The translations under genes and the position numbers were made by a program. From Naasia aerilata (GTDB lineage Bacteria > Actinomycetota > Actinomycetes > Actinomycetales > Microbacteriaceae), in the NCBI RefSeq assembly GCF_030296595.1, contig NZ_AP027731.1, positions 1,860,001 through 1,924,000 of the forward strand: 64,000 nt of DNA, written 5' to 3'. Shown one piece after another: positions 17,993-27,741 of the stretch. Position 1 is the first letter of the stretch. Each line of letters opens with the position of its first letter. The notes below the pieces were generated by a model. That model was not told the origin of the DNA. It did not search any database and saw only the letters and a list, made by a program, of their open reading frames with translations.

Positions 17993-19293
17993 ATGCTGCT
18001 CGAACGCGACCTCATCCAATCCGTCGGCTTCCGCAACGTCCGAGAGGGTGGTGAGATCAGCGGGTTCCAGTTCCGCGTGCGCATGCCGTCCTACCGCGGC
18101 ATGGCCGCGAGCCTCATCGACGGCATCGGGGTGAGCATCCCGGGCATCGTCGACGTCGAGCCCGACGTGCCCCTTTGGACTCTGCAGGGTGAGACGCACA
18201 CGCTCGCCGAGCTCTGGGAGAGCGACGGTCTGCGGTGGCCGCTGGAGGACGCGGCCATCATCACCGTGCCCCTCGCGGGCGGTCTGCCCGATGGGGTGCA
18301 CGAGCTGTCGATCGACCTCCGGCTGCGGATGTCGTACATCCCCGCAGAGCACCAGCCCAGCCGCTACCAGGTCACCAAGCACGTGACGCTGTCGCCCGAG
18401 GCATCCGGATCGCCTTTCCGCTACGGCGTCTCGCTCTACAGCTTCATGAGCGACTACGGCACGGTGCTCGACCTCGAGACGGCGATGGCCGGCATCGCCG
18501 ACCTCGGCGCGACGGGCATCGAGATCCTCGGGGAGGGCCACGTGCCGAACTACCCGAACCCGTCGCAGGAGTGGGTGGACGAGTGGTACCGGCTCCTCGA
18601 CCGGTACGGGCTCGAGCCGACGAACTACGGCTCGTGGATCGACACGCGCCTGCACTCCAGCGGCGAGAAGGGCCGCGACATGACGGTCGAGGAGGGCACC
18701 GCCGCCCTGCAGCGCGACCTCCGGCTCGCGAAGCGCCTCGGGTTCCGCTTCGTCCGCCCGAAGATCGGCGTCGTCTCCAGTGACCTCGTCCCGCACCCGA
18801 TCTGGACCGAGGTCGTCGAGGCCAGCCTGCCTCTGGCCGAGGAGCTCGACGTCATCATCTGCCCCGAGATCCATTCGCCGACCCCCATCAAGCACGAGGT
18901 CGTCGACGAGTACATCGAGTTCATCGAGCGCACCGGCACCAAGCACTTCGGCATCCTGATCGACACCGGCATCTTCCAGGACCGTCCGATCCCGCTGAGC
19001 CCGGGGAGCTGCCCGGCCGCCGGCCCGCGTTCCTCGACGGCATCCACGTCGACCCGGCCGACTTCGCCAGGGTCGCCCCCTACACCGTCTTCGTGCAGGC
19101 GAAGTTCCACGACATCGACGAGAACCTCGAAGACCAGCAGATCCCGTGGGAGCCCGTGCTCAAGGCGATGAAGGACGCCGGCTACACCGGCTACCTCTCC
19201 AGCGAGTACGAGGGCGTGCGCGAGCCCTGGCGCTCCATCGAGCAGGTGCGCCGTCAGCACTCCCTCATGCGCCAGACCGCCGACAAGCTCTGA
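17993..19293 (+). CDS. fused DUF6379-TIM barrel protein, probable single-chain C-glycoside deglycosidase (one frame break)
   Basis: About 433 aa after bridging a missing G near 19006 (expected LSPGELPGRRPAFLDGIHVD). Residues 1-135 look like the DUF6379 beta subunit: LLERDLIQSVGFRNVREGG, FRVRMPSYRGMAASLIDGI and LDLRLRMSYIP-like strands. Residues ~140-433 are the TIM barrel of the alpha subunit, with GVSLYSFMSDYGT and an E-D-H-E metal set in CPEIHSP, GILIDTGIF, VQAKFHDID and SSEYEG. The same two parts are separate genes at 13.1-14.6 kb. Here they are joined in beta-alpha order, as in an operon fused end to end. SD GAAGGAAA precedes the ATG. The flavin monooxygenase follows after a hairpin. Function is inferred from homology and context. 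Confidence 0.7.
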
Positions 19294-19318
19294 CGCGGTC
19301 TTTCCTCCCTCAGCAGGT

Positions 19319-19348
19319 CTCGGACCAGAACGGAGGTTCTGGTCCGAG
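19319..19348 (+). terminator. strong intergenic hairpin after the fused deglycosidase
   Basis: A perfect 13-bp stem, CTCGGACCAGAAC/GTTCTGGTCCGAG, with a GGAG loop and no T-tract. It may attenuate transcription or stabilise the upstream message before the monooxygenase gene 65 nt further on. Confidence 0.55.
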
Positions 19349-19413
19349 CTGCGTGCCCGTCCTCGGGCCACGAGCCCTAACGTTGCTCAGAATCGCTCGG
19401 AAAGGAGCACGTC

Positions 19414-20577
19414 ATGGCAGAGCCGTTGAAGATCCTGATCGTCGGCGCTGGTATCGGCGGTCTGACGACCGCCTCCGCCCTGGCACAGATCGGCGCTCGG
19501 GTCGACGTCATTGACGACAAGCCTGAGATCAGTGTCGCCGGCGTCGGCTTCGGGCTGCGCATCAACGGCCTCCGAGCGGTGCGCGAGATCGGTCTGCTGG
19601 AGAAGGTCCTCGAGGTGGGCCACCCCGCGCCCGGGATCGACAACTACGACCCCGACGGAAACCTCCTCAGCACCATGAGCTACGGCTCCCAGGAGGAAGG
19701 CCTTCCGGGCTGCGTGACGATGTCGCGGCTCGCCTTCCTCGAGCTGGCCGCGCAGCAGGCCCTCCACAACGGCTGCACCTTCCGCATGAGCACGACCGTC
19801 ACCGATGTCACGCAGGACGAGGACAAGGCGGCAGTCACCTTCAGCAGCGGCGACCAGGCCGACTACGACCTGGTCCTGGGCTTCGACGGCCTCAACTCGC
19901 AGATCCGCCGTGACTACTTCGGCGAGAAGTACGCTCCCCGCCCGGTGGGAGGTGTGGCGTGGCGCGCGGGGCTTCCCAACCGACGCAAGATCATGCAGCC
20001 GATCATCTGCCAGGGCTACGGCGGCAAGATCATGCTCACGCCGCTGTCGGCGGAGACCATGTACATGGTCCTCACGGTAGCGGAGGAGGGGCGCCCTCGG
20101 TACGACCCGGCGAACATGGCCCAGATCATGCACGATCGTGCGCTCGCCCTCACCGGAGGATCCGAGTTCCTGGCCGACGCGCTGGAAGACGTTCGTTCTG
20201 CCGAGAACGTCGCCTACACGCCCTACTCGACCGTGTGGGTGCCGTACCCGTGGTTCCGGGGCCGCGTGATGATCATGGGCGACGCGGCACACACCATGAC
20301 CCCGTACCTCGGGTCGGGAGCCGCCATGAGCATCGAGGACGGAGTCGTCCTCGCGCAGGAGCTCGCGAAGGATCAGTCCCTGCTCGATGCCCAGCTCAAC
20401 TTCATGAAGCGCCGCCTGCCGCGCGTTCGCGCGGTTCACGACCGCTCGATCGAGGCGATGCTCGAGGAGTTCGACTCCGTGACGCCGGAGGCGTTCCGCG
20501 CTCGCATCGAGCACCTGCGCCACGACGAGCCGATCGCGAACGAGTACGCGAACCGCCTTCTGCGGATGCCCTACTGA
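19414..20577 (+). CDS. group A FAD-dependent monooxygenase
   Basis: A 387-aa PHBH-fold flavoprotein. The FAD motif GxGxxG is in ILIVGAGIGGLTTASALAQI. A DG-type motif is in VLGFDGLNSQIRR. The GD motif is in GRVMIMGDAAHTMTPYLGSG followed by AAMSIEDGVVLAQEL. This architecture hydroxylates aromatic rings with NAD(P)H and O2. It does not resemble the GMC-type sugar 3-oxidase known from carminate degraders, so it more likely acts on the released aglycone than on the sugar. AAAGGAG lies 6 nt before the ATG. Confidence 0.85.
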   Translation: MAEPLKILIVGAGIGGLTTASALAQIGARVDVIDDKPEISVAGVGFGLRINGLRAVREIGLLEKVLEVGHPAPGIDNYDPDGNLLSTMSYGSQEEGLPGCVTMSRLAFLELAAQQALHNGCTFRMSTTVTDVTQDEDKAAVTFSSGDQADYDLVLGFDGLNSQIRRDYFGEKYAPRPVGGVAWRAGLPNRRKIMQPIICQGYGGKIMLTPLSAETMYMVLTVAEEGRPRYDPANMAQIMHDRALALTGGSEFLADALEDVRSAENVAYTPYSTVWVPYPWFRGRVMIMGDAAHTMTPYLGSGAAMSIEDGVVLAQELAKDQSLLDAQLNFMKRRLPRVRAVHDRSIEAMLEEFDSVTPEAFRARIEHLRHDEPIANEYANRLLRMPY

Positions 20578-20614
20578 CCGGCCGGACCGGCCCCCACTTT
20601 CGAAGGAGATGCTC

Positions 20615-22093
20615 GTGTCGCGAACCGACGAATCGTCCCCCGTCGGCACTCCCGCGTCGGCTTCCCCCACCCGACTGCTCGTGGTCGACGCCGGCGACGA
20701 GAGTGCCTTCCGGCCGCTGAACGGCGTCGGGGGCATCCCTGGGCCGGTCGCCGGCTACCCGCAGTTCCCGGACATGACGCCCCTGTGGCGCGACGCGGGG
20801 GTCACCGTCGTGCGGTCGTACGACTGGGTCTCGCGGCTCGACACACGCAACAATCCGACGAGCCTCTTCCCCGACTGGGACGCCCCCGTCGACGATCCCG
20901 CGAGCTACAACTTCGCGGCGACGGACGAGTGGGTGGAGGCTGTGCACTCGATCGGCGCCGAGGTCATGTTCACGGTGGCCAGCTCGATACCCTCCAACAA
21001 GCTCCCCGCAGAGGACATGGACCTCTACGGCCGGGTCGTCGAGCGGATCGTCCGCCACTACTCGCAGGGGTGGGCGGGCGGGCCGTCGAAGCCCATCCGC
21101 ATCTACGAGTTCGGGGACCAGCCCGACCTCGGACCGCTGCACTTCGCGGGACGCCCCGACGAGTTCTACGCCATGTACCAGGCGTTCTGCGAGGCGGTGC
21201 GCCGCGTCGACCCGTCACTGACGGTCGGCGGGCCGGCCACCGCGTTCGCCCTCGAGGCTGATGCGCCGTACCGGGAGGGCTTCCTCGAGTTCGTGCGAGA
21301 CAACGAACTGCCGTTGGACTTCTTCTCCTTCCTCTGGTTCACCGATGGCAGCCGCGATCCTCTCGACTACCGCTACGTGTCCGCCGAGCTGCGAGCCCTG
21401 CTCGATCGCTACGGCTTCACCCACACCGACCTGACGCTCTGCTACTGGAACTACCTCGCGGTTCCCAGCAGCTCCGCGCCGGCGCCTGAGAAGGGCGCGT
21501 TCCAGGCGGCGACGGCGATCTACCTGCAGGACACCGTTCTCGACCATGCCTTCTTCTTCCGCGCCGACAGCGGGCTCGACCCGCACTACGGCTTCGTCGA
21601 TCCGGGCGGTGTCGGAACGGCGGACGGCGCTCCCGACGAACGCTCCCGCGCGCTCGCCCTTGCCGGACGAGCGCTCAGGGGCCACCGCCTGGCGGTCACC
21701 GGCGGGGACGAATCGGGTCTGGCCTGCGCGGCCGGTCGCGACGGAGATGTCGTGCGAGTTCTCGTGGCCAACTACGTCGCCCCTGACGTGGCGCTCGCCG
21801 AACGGGCGGAAGATCGCTTCACCTTCCGCATCCCCATCGGCACTGAGCGCATCGAACTCGGCCTCGCCCTGCCTCCGCAACGGCCCGAACTCGCGTCGGC
21901 AGGTGTGGCATCCGCCCACCTCGACGTCCGCAATCTTCCCTGGGCCGGGCGCACGGTGAACGTGACCCGCACCTCCATGACCGGAGCCGTCGACGGCCCC
22001 CACGACGCCCGGGTCTCCGACGCGGGCGACCTCCAGCTCGACCTCGACCTCGTACCTCAGTCGGTGTTTCTCGTGGAGATCCAGGCGCGCTAG
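20615..22093 (+). CDS. GH39-fold protein lacking both catalytic glutamates
   Basis: About 492 aa with the beta-xylosidase/GH39 barrel: VVRSYDWVSRLDTRNNPTSL, then DPSLTVGGPATAFALEADAP and LPLDFFSFLWFT match the family core. At the acid/base position, where GH39 has WNEPN, this protein has GDQPD (Glu to Gln). At the nucleophile, where GH39 has TEYN/TEWN, it has LCYWNY (Glu to Tyr). A C-terminal beta domain follows. It may bind sugar without retaining hydrolysis, or use another mechanism. I prefer the GTG at 20615, 6 nt after GAAGGAG; the ATG at 20609 touches that site. The stop overlaps the convergent dehydrogenase by 4 nt. Confidence 0.7.
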   Translation: MSRTDESSPVGTPASASPTRLLVVDAGDESAFRPLNGVGGIPGPVAGYPQFPDMTPLWRDAGVTVVRSYDWVSRLDTRNNPTSLFPDWDAPVDDPASYNFAATDEWVEAVHSIGAEVMFTVASSIPSNKLPAEDMDLYGRVVERIVRHYSQGWAGGPSKPIRIYEFGDQPDLGPLHFAGRPDEFYAMYQAFCEAVRRVDPSLTVGGPATAFALEADAPYREGFLEFVRDNELPLDFFSFLWFTDGSRDPLDYRYVSAELRALLDRYGFTHTDLTLCYWNYLAVPSSSAPAPEKGAFQAATAIYLQDTVLDHAFFFRADSGLDPHYGFVDPGGVGTADGAPDERSRALALAGRALRGHRLAVTGGDESGLACAAGRDGDVVRVLVANYVAPDVALAERAEDRFTFRIPIGTERIELGLALPPQRPELASAGVASAHLDVRNLPWAGRTVNVTRTSMTGAVDGPHDARVSDAGDLQLDLDLVPQSVFLVEIQAR

Positions 22094-23232
22094 TCGGACT
22101 CGGCGGTTCGCCGCACACCTGTTCGCGTGCCTCGCCGGCAGGGCATCAGAAGCACCGGCTTGATCGCCGCGCCCGCCTCCATATCGTCGATCGCCGTCGC
22201 GATGTCGTCGAAGGGATAGGTGGTCACGAGCTTCTCCAGCGGGAAGCGACCGGACTGCTGCATCGCGATGATCTGGGGGATCGACTGCGATGGAACCGAG
22301 TCGCCCTGGACCACGCCGACCACGTGCTTGCCCACCATCTTCGAGAGTCGCACCGAGTCGTCGCCCCGTCCGGTCGCGATCATCGCCAGGGTCCCGCCGA
22401 GGCGAAGCGCCTCGAGGGATCGCTCGATGACGCTCGGAACAGCGGTCGTGTCGATGACCGCATCTGCCCCGGCTGGTGTGAGAACCCGGACGAGTTCCCG
22501 GATGTCCTCGGTGCGCCCGTCGACCGCCGACGTCGCCCCCACCTCGAGCGCCGTGCGGAGCCGGCTCGGCGTCACGTCGACGGCGATCACGTGGGCGGCG
22601 CCCGCGGCGGAGGCCGCCATCGCCGCCGACAGCCCGACGGCGCCCACCCCGTTCACCACGACCGTGTCGCCCGGTGCGATGCCGGCACTCCGCCAGACAG
22701 CGCCGGCGCCCGTCTGCACGCTGCAGCCGAGCGGCGCTGCGAGCTCGAAGGGGAAACCGTCAGGAATGGGCACGACGGCATCCGCATGCACGAGGGCATA
22801 AGTCGCGAACGACGACTGGCCGAAGAACGACCCGTGGAGCGGAGATCCGTCGCGAGCTCGAATGGCGGACGAGCCGCTCGCCGGCTGGCAGCCGAAGTTG
22901 AGCTCGATCGCTCTCACGCAGAGCGCCGGGTGACCTGTGACGCAGGCGGCGCAGTGCCTGCACGCCGCGAACGACAGGACGACCCGGGCGCCTGCCTCAA
23001 GCGAGGTGGCCGCGGACCCGACGGCTTCGACGACGCCAGCACCCTCATGGCCCAGCACGACGGGCGTCGGCACATCCCGGTGTCCGCCCGCCACGGCGAT
23101 GTCGGTGTGGCAGATGCCCACGGCGCGCATGCGGACCCGGACCTGGAAGGGGCCGGGCTCCGGCACCTCGATCTCCTGAAGGGCGAACCCGCCGCCGTGC
23201 TCGTGGACGACTGCGGCTGTGGCGGAAACCAT
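22090..23232 (-). CDS. NAD-dependent aryl/benzyl alcohol dehydrogenase-like (zinc MDR)
   Basis: A 380-aa medium-chain dehydrogenase. Catalytic zinc ligands are in VGICHTDIAVAGG and VLGHEGAGVVEAVG. The structural zinc cysteines are in CRHCAACVTGHPALC. The Rossmann motif is VVVNGVGAVGLSAAMAAS. The insert LNFGCQPASGSS and overall pattern are closest to aryl-alcohol (XylB-type) dehydrogenases. GAAGGAG 5 nt before the ATG at 23232 fixes the start. In context it may oxidise an aromatic alcohol or glycone-derived product. Confidence 0.83.
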   Translation of the reverse strand: MVSATAAVVHEHGGGFALQEIEVPEPGPFQVRVRMRAVGICHTDIAVAGGHRDVPTPVVLGHEGAGVVEAVGSAATSLEAGARVVLSFAACRHCAACVTGHPALCVRAIELNFGCQPASGSSAIRARDGSPLHGSFFGQSSFATYALVHADAVVPIPDGFPFELAAPLGCSVQTGAGAVWRSAGIAPGDTVVVNGVGAVGLSAAMAASAAGAAHVIAVDVTPSRLRTALEVGATSAVDGRTEDIRELVRVLTPAGADAVIDTTAVPSVIERSLEALRLGGTLAMIATGRGDDSVRLSKMVGKHVVGVVQGDSVPSQSIPQIIAMQQSGRFPLEKLVTTYPFDDIATAIDDMEAGAAIKPVLLMPCRRGTRTGVRRTAESD

Positions 23233-23426
23233 GGGACTCCTTCGGCGACACGCACCAGGAACGCGCATCTCGTCCGATGGTCTCAAGCCTCCTGGTCCCT
23301 GTCACTGTCGTGTTTCTTCCCCGAGGGGTCTCCGCATGGAGGAGGGGAGCGCGTCGCGGTGCAGGCTGCGATCGCCGTGAACAACGGTGAGCGGTCGCAA
23401 GTGCTGAAAGTAGTTAGCCTCTGACC

Positions 23427-24548
23427 ATGACGACGTGGCGGTGGCCCGATATGCACACCGGGCAGAAGGCCGTGCTGCAGGAGGTGCTCGTGCACGGGGC
23501 GCTGTCTCGAGCCGATCTCTCCCGCCGCACCGGGTTCTCGAGGACCAGCCTGACGCGCCTCTCGCGTGATCTGGTCGATTTCGGACTGGTCGAAGAGGGC
23601 GAGACCCGGATGCTCGAGGGACGCGGGCGCCCGGCCGAGATGCTGTCGCTTGTCGACGACTCCGCACAGTTCGCGGGAGTGAAGCTCACGGGCGACTCCC
23701 TTCACGCGGTTGTCACCAACCTCAGCTCCCGCGTGCTGCGGACAGTGGACCAGCCTCTGCCGGATCGCTCGGTGGAGGGCGTCATCGATCAGATCGGCGA
23801 GGTGCTCGGCGACTTCCGGCGATCGTTCCCGCGCCTCTCGGCCGTGGGGGTGTGCCTGGCCGGCGACGTGTCGAGCTGGGATGGCGAAGAGGTGGTGCTG
23901 AGATCGCGGTTCCTGGGCTGGGACGGCGTCCCGGTCCACCGGCTCGTCGCGGAGGCGACGGGACTGAGGGTGGCGGTCTCGAACGACGTTCAGGCCCTCA
24001 CCGCGGCCCACCACTGGTTCGGCGCCGGCGTCGGCCTGAGCACGTTCGCTGTGATCGGCCTCGGCGCCGGCATCGGCGCTGGGCTCGTCGTCGACGGTCA
24101 CCTCGCCCGCGGCGGGCACGGGCGCGCGGGGAAGGTCGGGCACACGCAGCTGGAAGACGCAGGCGACGACATCTGCGATCTGGGTCACCGTGGGTGTGCG
24201 TCCACGGTCGTGACCATCCCCTCCATCCTTCGCCACGCGTCGGCCGACAGCTTCGAGGACGTGCTTGCCGCCGTGGATCGCGGCGATCCCGACGCGATCG
24301 CGGCGATGCAGAGGGCGGGATCGGCCCTCGGGGCCGTCATCGCCCAACTCGTGAACCTGGTCGATCCGGACAAGGTCGTCGTGACCGGCGAGGGGCGTCA
24401 GGTGGCGGAGCTGGCGTCCGCCGACATGCAGAAGACTCTGGAATCGCGGCTCGACGAGGGCGGCTCGGCGGCGGTCGAGGTGTGGCCGTTCGAGTTCGCG
24501 GACTACGCGCGGGCGGCCGCAGTGACGGCTCTCCGTAGTCTCGTTTGA
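23427..24548 (+). CDS. ROK-family transcriptional repressor
   Basis: A 373-aa NagC/XylR-like regulator. An N-terminal winged HTH (about residues 10-70, with SRADLSRRTGFSRTSLTRLS) precedes a ROK sugar-binding domain with AVIGLGAGIGAGLVVDG and GKVGHTQLEDAG. The zinc motif reads CDLGHRGC, where the middle Cys of the usual CxCGxxGC is Leu. It immediately precedes the ABC importer, so it probably controls the 24.6-32.7 kb operon in response to a sugar. Confidence 0.88.
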   Translation: MTTWRWPDMHTGQKAVLQEVLVHGALSRADLSRRTGFSRTSLTRLSRDLVDFGLVEEGETRMLEGRGRPAEMLSLVDDSAQFAGVKLTGDSLHAVVTNLSSRVLRTVDQPLPDRSVEGVIDQIGEVLGDFRRSFPRLSAVGVCLAGDVSSWDGEEVVLRSRFLGWDGVPVHRLVAEATGLRVAVSNDVQALTAAHHWFGAGVGLSTFAVIGLGAGIGAGLVVDGHLARGGHGRAGKVGHTQLEDAGDDICDLGHRGCASTVVTIPSILRHASADSFEDVLAAVDRGDPDAIAAMQRAGSALGAVIAQLVNLVDPDKVVVTGEGRQVAELASADMQKTLESRLDEGGSAAVEVWPFEFADYARAAAVTALRSLV

Positions 24549-24553
24549 GCTTC

Positions 24554-24581
24554 TTGACATTTACTCCCCTCGGGGTACAAA
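24554..24581 (+). promoter_or_regulatory. promoter of the sugar ABC/GH42/GH31 operon
   Basis: TTGACA (24554-24559), a 16-bp spacer and TACAAA (24576-24581). The spacer contains a CTCCCC/GGGG dyad that could be the ROK operator. The first gene starts 50 bp downstream with a GAAGGAG ribosome-binding site. Confidence 0.65.
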
Positions 24582-24631
24582 ATGGCCGCGACGCGACGCG
24601 GAGCCGTTGCCCTACGAAGGAGTAGTGACCT

Positions 24632-25908
24632 ATGAAAAGGAGCTTTCGCGCTTCTGTACTAGCCGCCGTCGCCGTCGTGGCCTTCGGGCTCACCGGCTGC
24701 TCGGCGGGTCCTGCTAAGGACAGCGGACCCATCACCCTCGAGTACTGGACGTGGGCTCCCAACGTGCCGGACGCCGTGGCGACCTGGAACAAGGCCCACC
24801 CCGACGTCCAGGTGAAGGTGACCGAGGCCGCCGGTGCGGACGACATCCTGGCCAAGGTGCTCGCCGCTCAGCGCGCCGGCAACGGCCCCGACATGTTCGC
24901 CGCCGAGTACCAGAAGCTCCCGAACTTCGTCGTGAGCGGGGCTGCCCTGGACATCACCGACATGATCGGGAAGGGCAAGGACGACTTCGCGGAGGGCACC
25001 TGGTCTCAGACGACGGTGGGCGGAAAGATCTATGCAGTTCCGCAGGACGTGGGACCGATGGTCTTCATGTACCGCGCCGACCTCTTCGAGCAGTACGGCC
25101 TGGAAGTGCCGAAGACGTGGGACGAGTACGCCGCACTCGCCGCGAAGGTGAAGCAGGTGGCGCCCAACGCCTACCTCGGCGGCTACCCGGATGACGGCTC
25201 GACGTTCATCGCGTACGCACAGCCTCTGAAGGCCGACTGGTGGTCGACCGACGGCGACTCGTGGAGCGTGGGAATCGATGGCGCGGCCTCGAAGCGGGTC
25301 GCCGACTTCTGGCAGCCGCTGGTGGAGCAGGGCCTCATCGACACGACCCACTTCTTCACTCCGGAGTGGGGCCAGAAGATGAACGATGGGACGCTGCTCA
25401 GCTGGACCGCGGGAGCTTGGGCTCCTGGCGCAGCGCTGTCGGTCGCCCCCGACACCGCGGGCAAATGGAAGATCGCGCACATGCCGTCGTGGGACGGCGA
25501 GACCACGAGCGGAGTGATGGGCGGGTCCTCCGCGGCGATCACCCCCACGTCGAAGCACCCCAAGGAGTCGATGGAATTCCTCGAGTGGCTCAACGGCTCT
25601 GAGGAGGGCTCCAACCTGCTGGCCTCCGGGGGCTGTTCCCCGCATCCGTGCACGGGCAGGCGGATCTCGGGAAGCAGCCGATTCCGGATCTGGTTTCCGG
25701 TCAGTCCGACTTCTGGAAGGTCGCCACCGACATCGCAGGCAGCACCGCGGCAGTGACCTGGGGCCCCAACGTGCAGGTGGCGTACGACACGTACAGCGAC
25801 GCGATCAAGAAGGCGACAGCCGACAAGACCCCGTATGCGGATGCCCTCAAGACGACACAGGAGGCCGTGGTCGCCGACTTGAAGAAGACCGGCTTCACCG
25901 TCAAGTAG
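24632..25908 (+). CDS. sugar ABC transporter substrate-binding lipoprotein (one frame break)
   Basis: About 425 aa after bridging a missing G near 25632 (expected LASGGLFPASVHGQADLG). The N-terminus has a signal peptide with lipobox GLTGC. The mature part is a type 1 carbohydrate-binding protein: TLEYWTWAPNVPDAVATWN, AGNGPDMFAAEY, YAVPQDVGPMVFMYRADLF and FLEWLNGSEEGSN. It captures an oligosaccharide or glycoside outside the membrane for the two permeases that follow. No ATPase gene is in the cluster; a shared MsmK-type ATPase elsewhere is likely. Confidence 0.9.
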
Positions 25909-25967
25909 GACGACCAGCGCGGGAGCCGCACATGCGTGCGGTTCCCGCGCACCCGTTTGGAGAACCG

Positions 25968-26888
25968 ATGTCCAGCTCGCCCGTCGCCCGTCGCCACAGC
26001 ATCCGCCCACGTTTAGCGCCGTGGGTGTTCCTTTCCCCGGCGATCCTCCTGTTCGTCGCCTTCCTGCTCGTTCCCATCCTGTACGCCATCTATCTCAGCG
26101 TGATGGCGATGCGGGTCGACGGCGGCGCCTTCGGAGTGCGGCGCCTCGTATTCGTCGGATTCGACAACTACGTCAGGTCGCTCACCGATCCCGAGTTCGT
26201 CGCGTCGCTCGGGCGGCTCGCCCTGTTCGGACTCTTCTCGGTGCCGATCACCCTCGGGCTTGCCCTGCTGTTCGCGCTCCTGCTCGACCTGCCGGGAATC
26301 CGGTTCGGCCGCTTCAGTCGGACCACCATCTTCCTTCCCTACGCGGTGCCGGGGGTGATCGCGTCTCTCCTGTGGGGATTCATCTATCTGCCGACCACGA
26401 GCCCCGTCAATTTCGTGCTGCGGCAGCTCGGCCAGCCGACCGTCGACTTCCTCAACTCCGCCATCTACTCATCGCTCATCAACATCGCGGTCTGGGCGAG
26501 CCTCGGGTTCAACATGATCGTGCTCTACACCGCTCTGCGCTCGATCCCGAGTGACATCTACGAGGCCTCCAGGATCGACGGTGCGAACGAGTGGCAGATC
26601 GCGTGGCAGATCAAGCTGCCTCTCATCGCGCCCTCCCTCCTCCTGACGCTCCTGTTCTCGCTGATCGCGACCCTGCAGTCCTATTCGGAGCCCACCACGC
26701 TGCGTTCGCTGTCGAACTCCATCTCGTTCTCCTTCTTCCCGCTGATGAAGGTCTATCGCGACGCGTTCAGCAAGGACGACATGTCGGGCGCTGCCGCGAC
26801 CTCGGTCGTGCTCGCGCTGGCGACGCTGCTCGTCTCGTTCGCGCTCCTGCGGATCCTGCAGCGGCGCACCCTGGAGGGATCCCGATGA
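25968..26888 (+). CDS. sugar ABC transporter permease (MalF-type)
   Basis: A 306-aa inner-membrane protein with six predicted helices. The first is APWVFLSPAILLFVAFLLVP. The ATPase-contacting EAA loop is EASRIDGANEWQIAWQIKLP. I chose the ATG of MSSSPVARRHSIRP, with TTGGAGA as ribosome-binding site, in place of an upstream ATG. Its stop overlaps the next permease start (ATGA). Confidence 0.92.
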   Translation: MSSSPVARRHSIRPRLAPWVFLSPAILLFVAFLLVPILYAIYLSVMAMRVDGGAFGVRRLVFVGFDNYVRSLTDPEFVASLGRLALFGLFSVPITLGLALLFALLLDLPGIRFGRFSRTTIFLPYAVPGVIASLLWGFIYLPTTSPVNFVLRQLGQPTVDFLNSAIYSSLINIAVWASLGFNMIVLYTALRSIPSDIYEASRIDGANEWQIAWQIKLPLIAPSLLLTLLFSLIATLQSYSEPTTLRSLSNSISFSFFPLMKVYRDAFSKDDMSGAAATSVVLALATLLVSFALLRILQRRTLEGSR

Positions 26889-27738
26889 GCGTCGCCGCCC
26901 ATCCTCGACCCGCGCGCGGCCGTGTGCTGCCGACACTGATCCTGCTGGCAGGCGCGATCTATACGGCGATCCCCATCGTCTGGGTCGTCACAGCAGCCAC
27001 GAAGTCACGCGGCGAGCTGTTCTCCACGGCTCCATTCCTCCCCGGCACGGGTTTCTTCGACAACGTGATCGATCTCTCCACGTACGAGGGGGCGCGTTCT
27101 GGAAGTGGGCCTTCAACAGCCTGGTGTACGCGGGAGGGGGAGCCGCGATCTCGACGCTCGTCTCGGCGGCGGCGGGATACGCGCTTGCCCGCTATTCGTT
27201 CCGGGGGCGGGCGATCGTCTTCACCACTCTCCTGGCCGGGGTCATGCTGCCGCAGATCACCCTGGCGATCCCGCAGTACTTCCTGGTCAGCGCCACCGGA
27301 CTCGCGAACAGCTACTGGTCGGTTCTGCTGCCCACCTTCATCAATCCCTTCGGCATCTATCTCGCCTGCCTCTATGCGCAAGCGGCCGTGCCCGAGGAGA
27401 CCATCGAGGCGGCGCGCATCGACGGGGCGAGCGAATTCCGGATCTTCCGCATCGTCGCTCTGCCGATGATGCTGCCCGGCCTCGTCACGGTGCTGATGCT
27501 GCAGTTCGTGGGCATCTGGAACAACTTCCTGCTGCCGTTCATCATGCTGAGCGACGAGTCGAAGTTCCCGCTGACCACTGGGCTGTACCTGCTGCTCAAC
27601 CGCGGGACGGGCACCCCGGTGCTGTATTCGCTCGCCATCACCGGCGCGCTCCTGTCGCTGATCCCGTTGGTCGCGCTGATGCTCAGCCTGCAGCGCTTCT
27701 GGAAGCTGGATCTCATCAGCGGAAGCTTGAAGGGCTGA
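26885..27738 (+). CDS. sugar ABC transporter permease (MalG-type; one frame break)
   Basis: About 285 aa once a missing G near 27092 is restored (expected YEGGAFWKWAFNSLVYAGGG). It begins MSVAAHPRPARGRVLPTLIL. The EAA loop is EAARIDGASEFRIFRIVALP, and several hydrophobic helices follow. It partners the preceding permease and binding protein. GH42 begins 3 nt after its stop. Confidence 0.88.
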
Positions 27739-27741
27739 CTC

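Noticed and set aside
19414-20577. Flavoprotein as the sugar 3-oxidase (CarA-like)
   Set aside because: The motifs are those of group A aromatic monooxygenases (GD motif), not GMC oxidoreductases.
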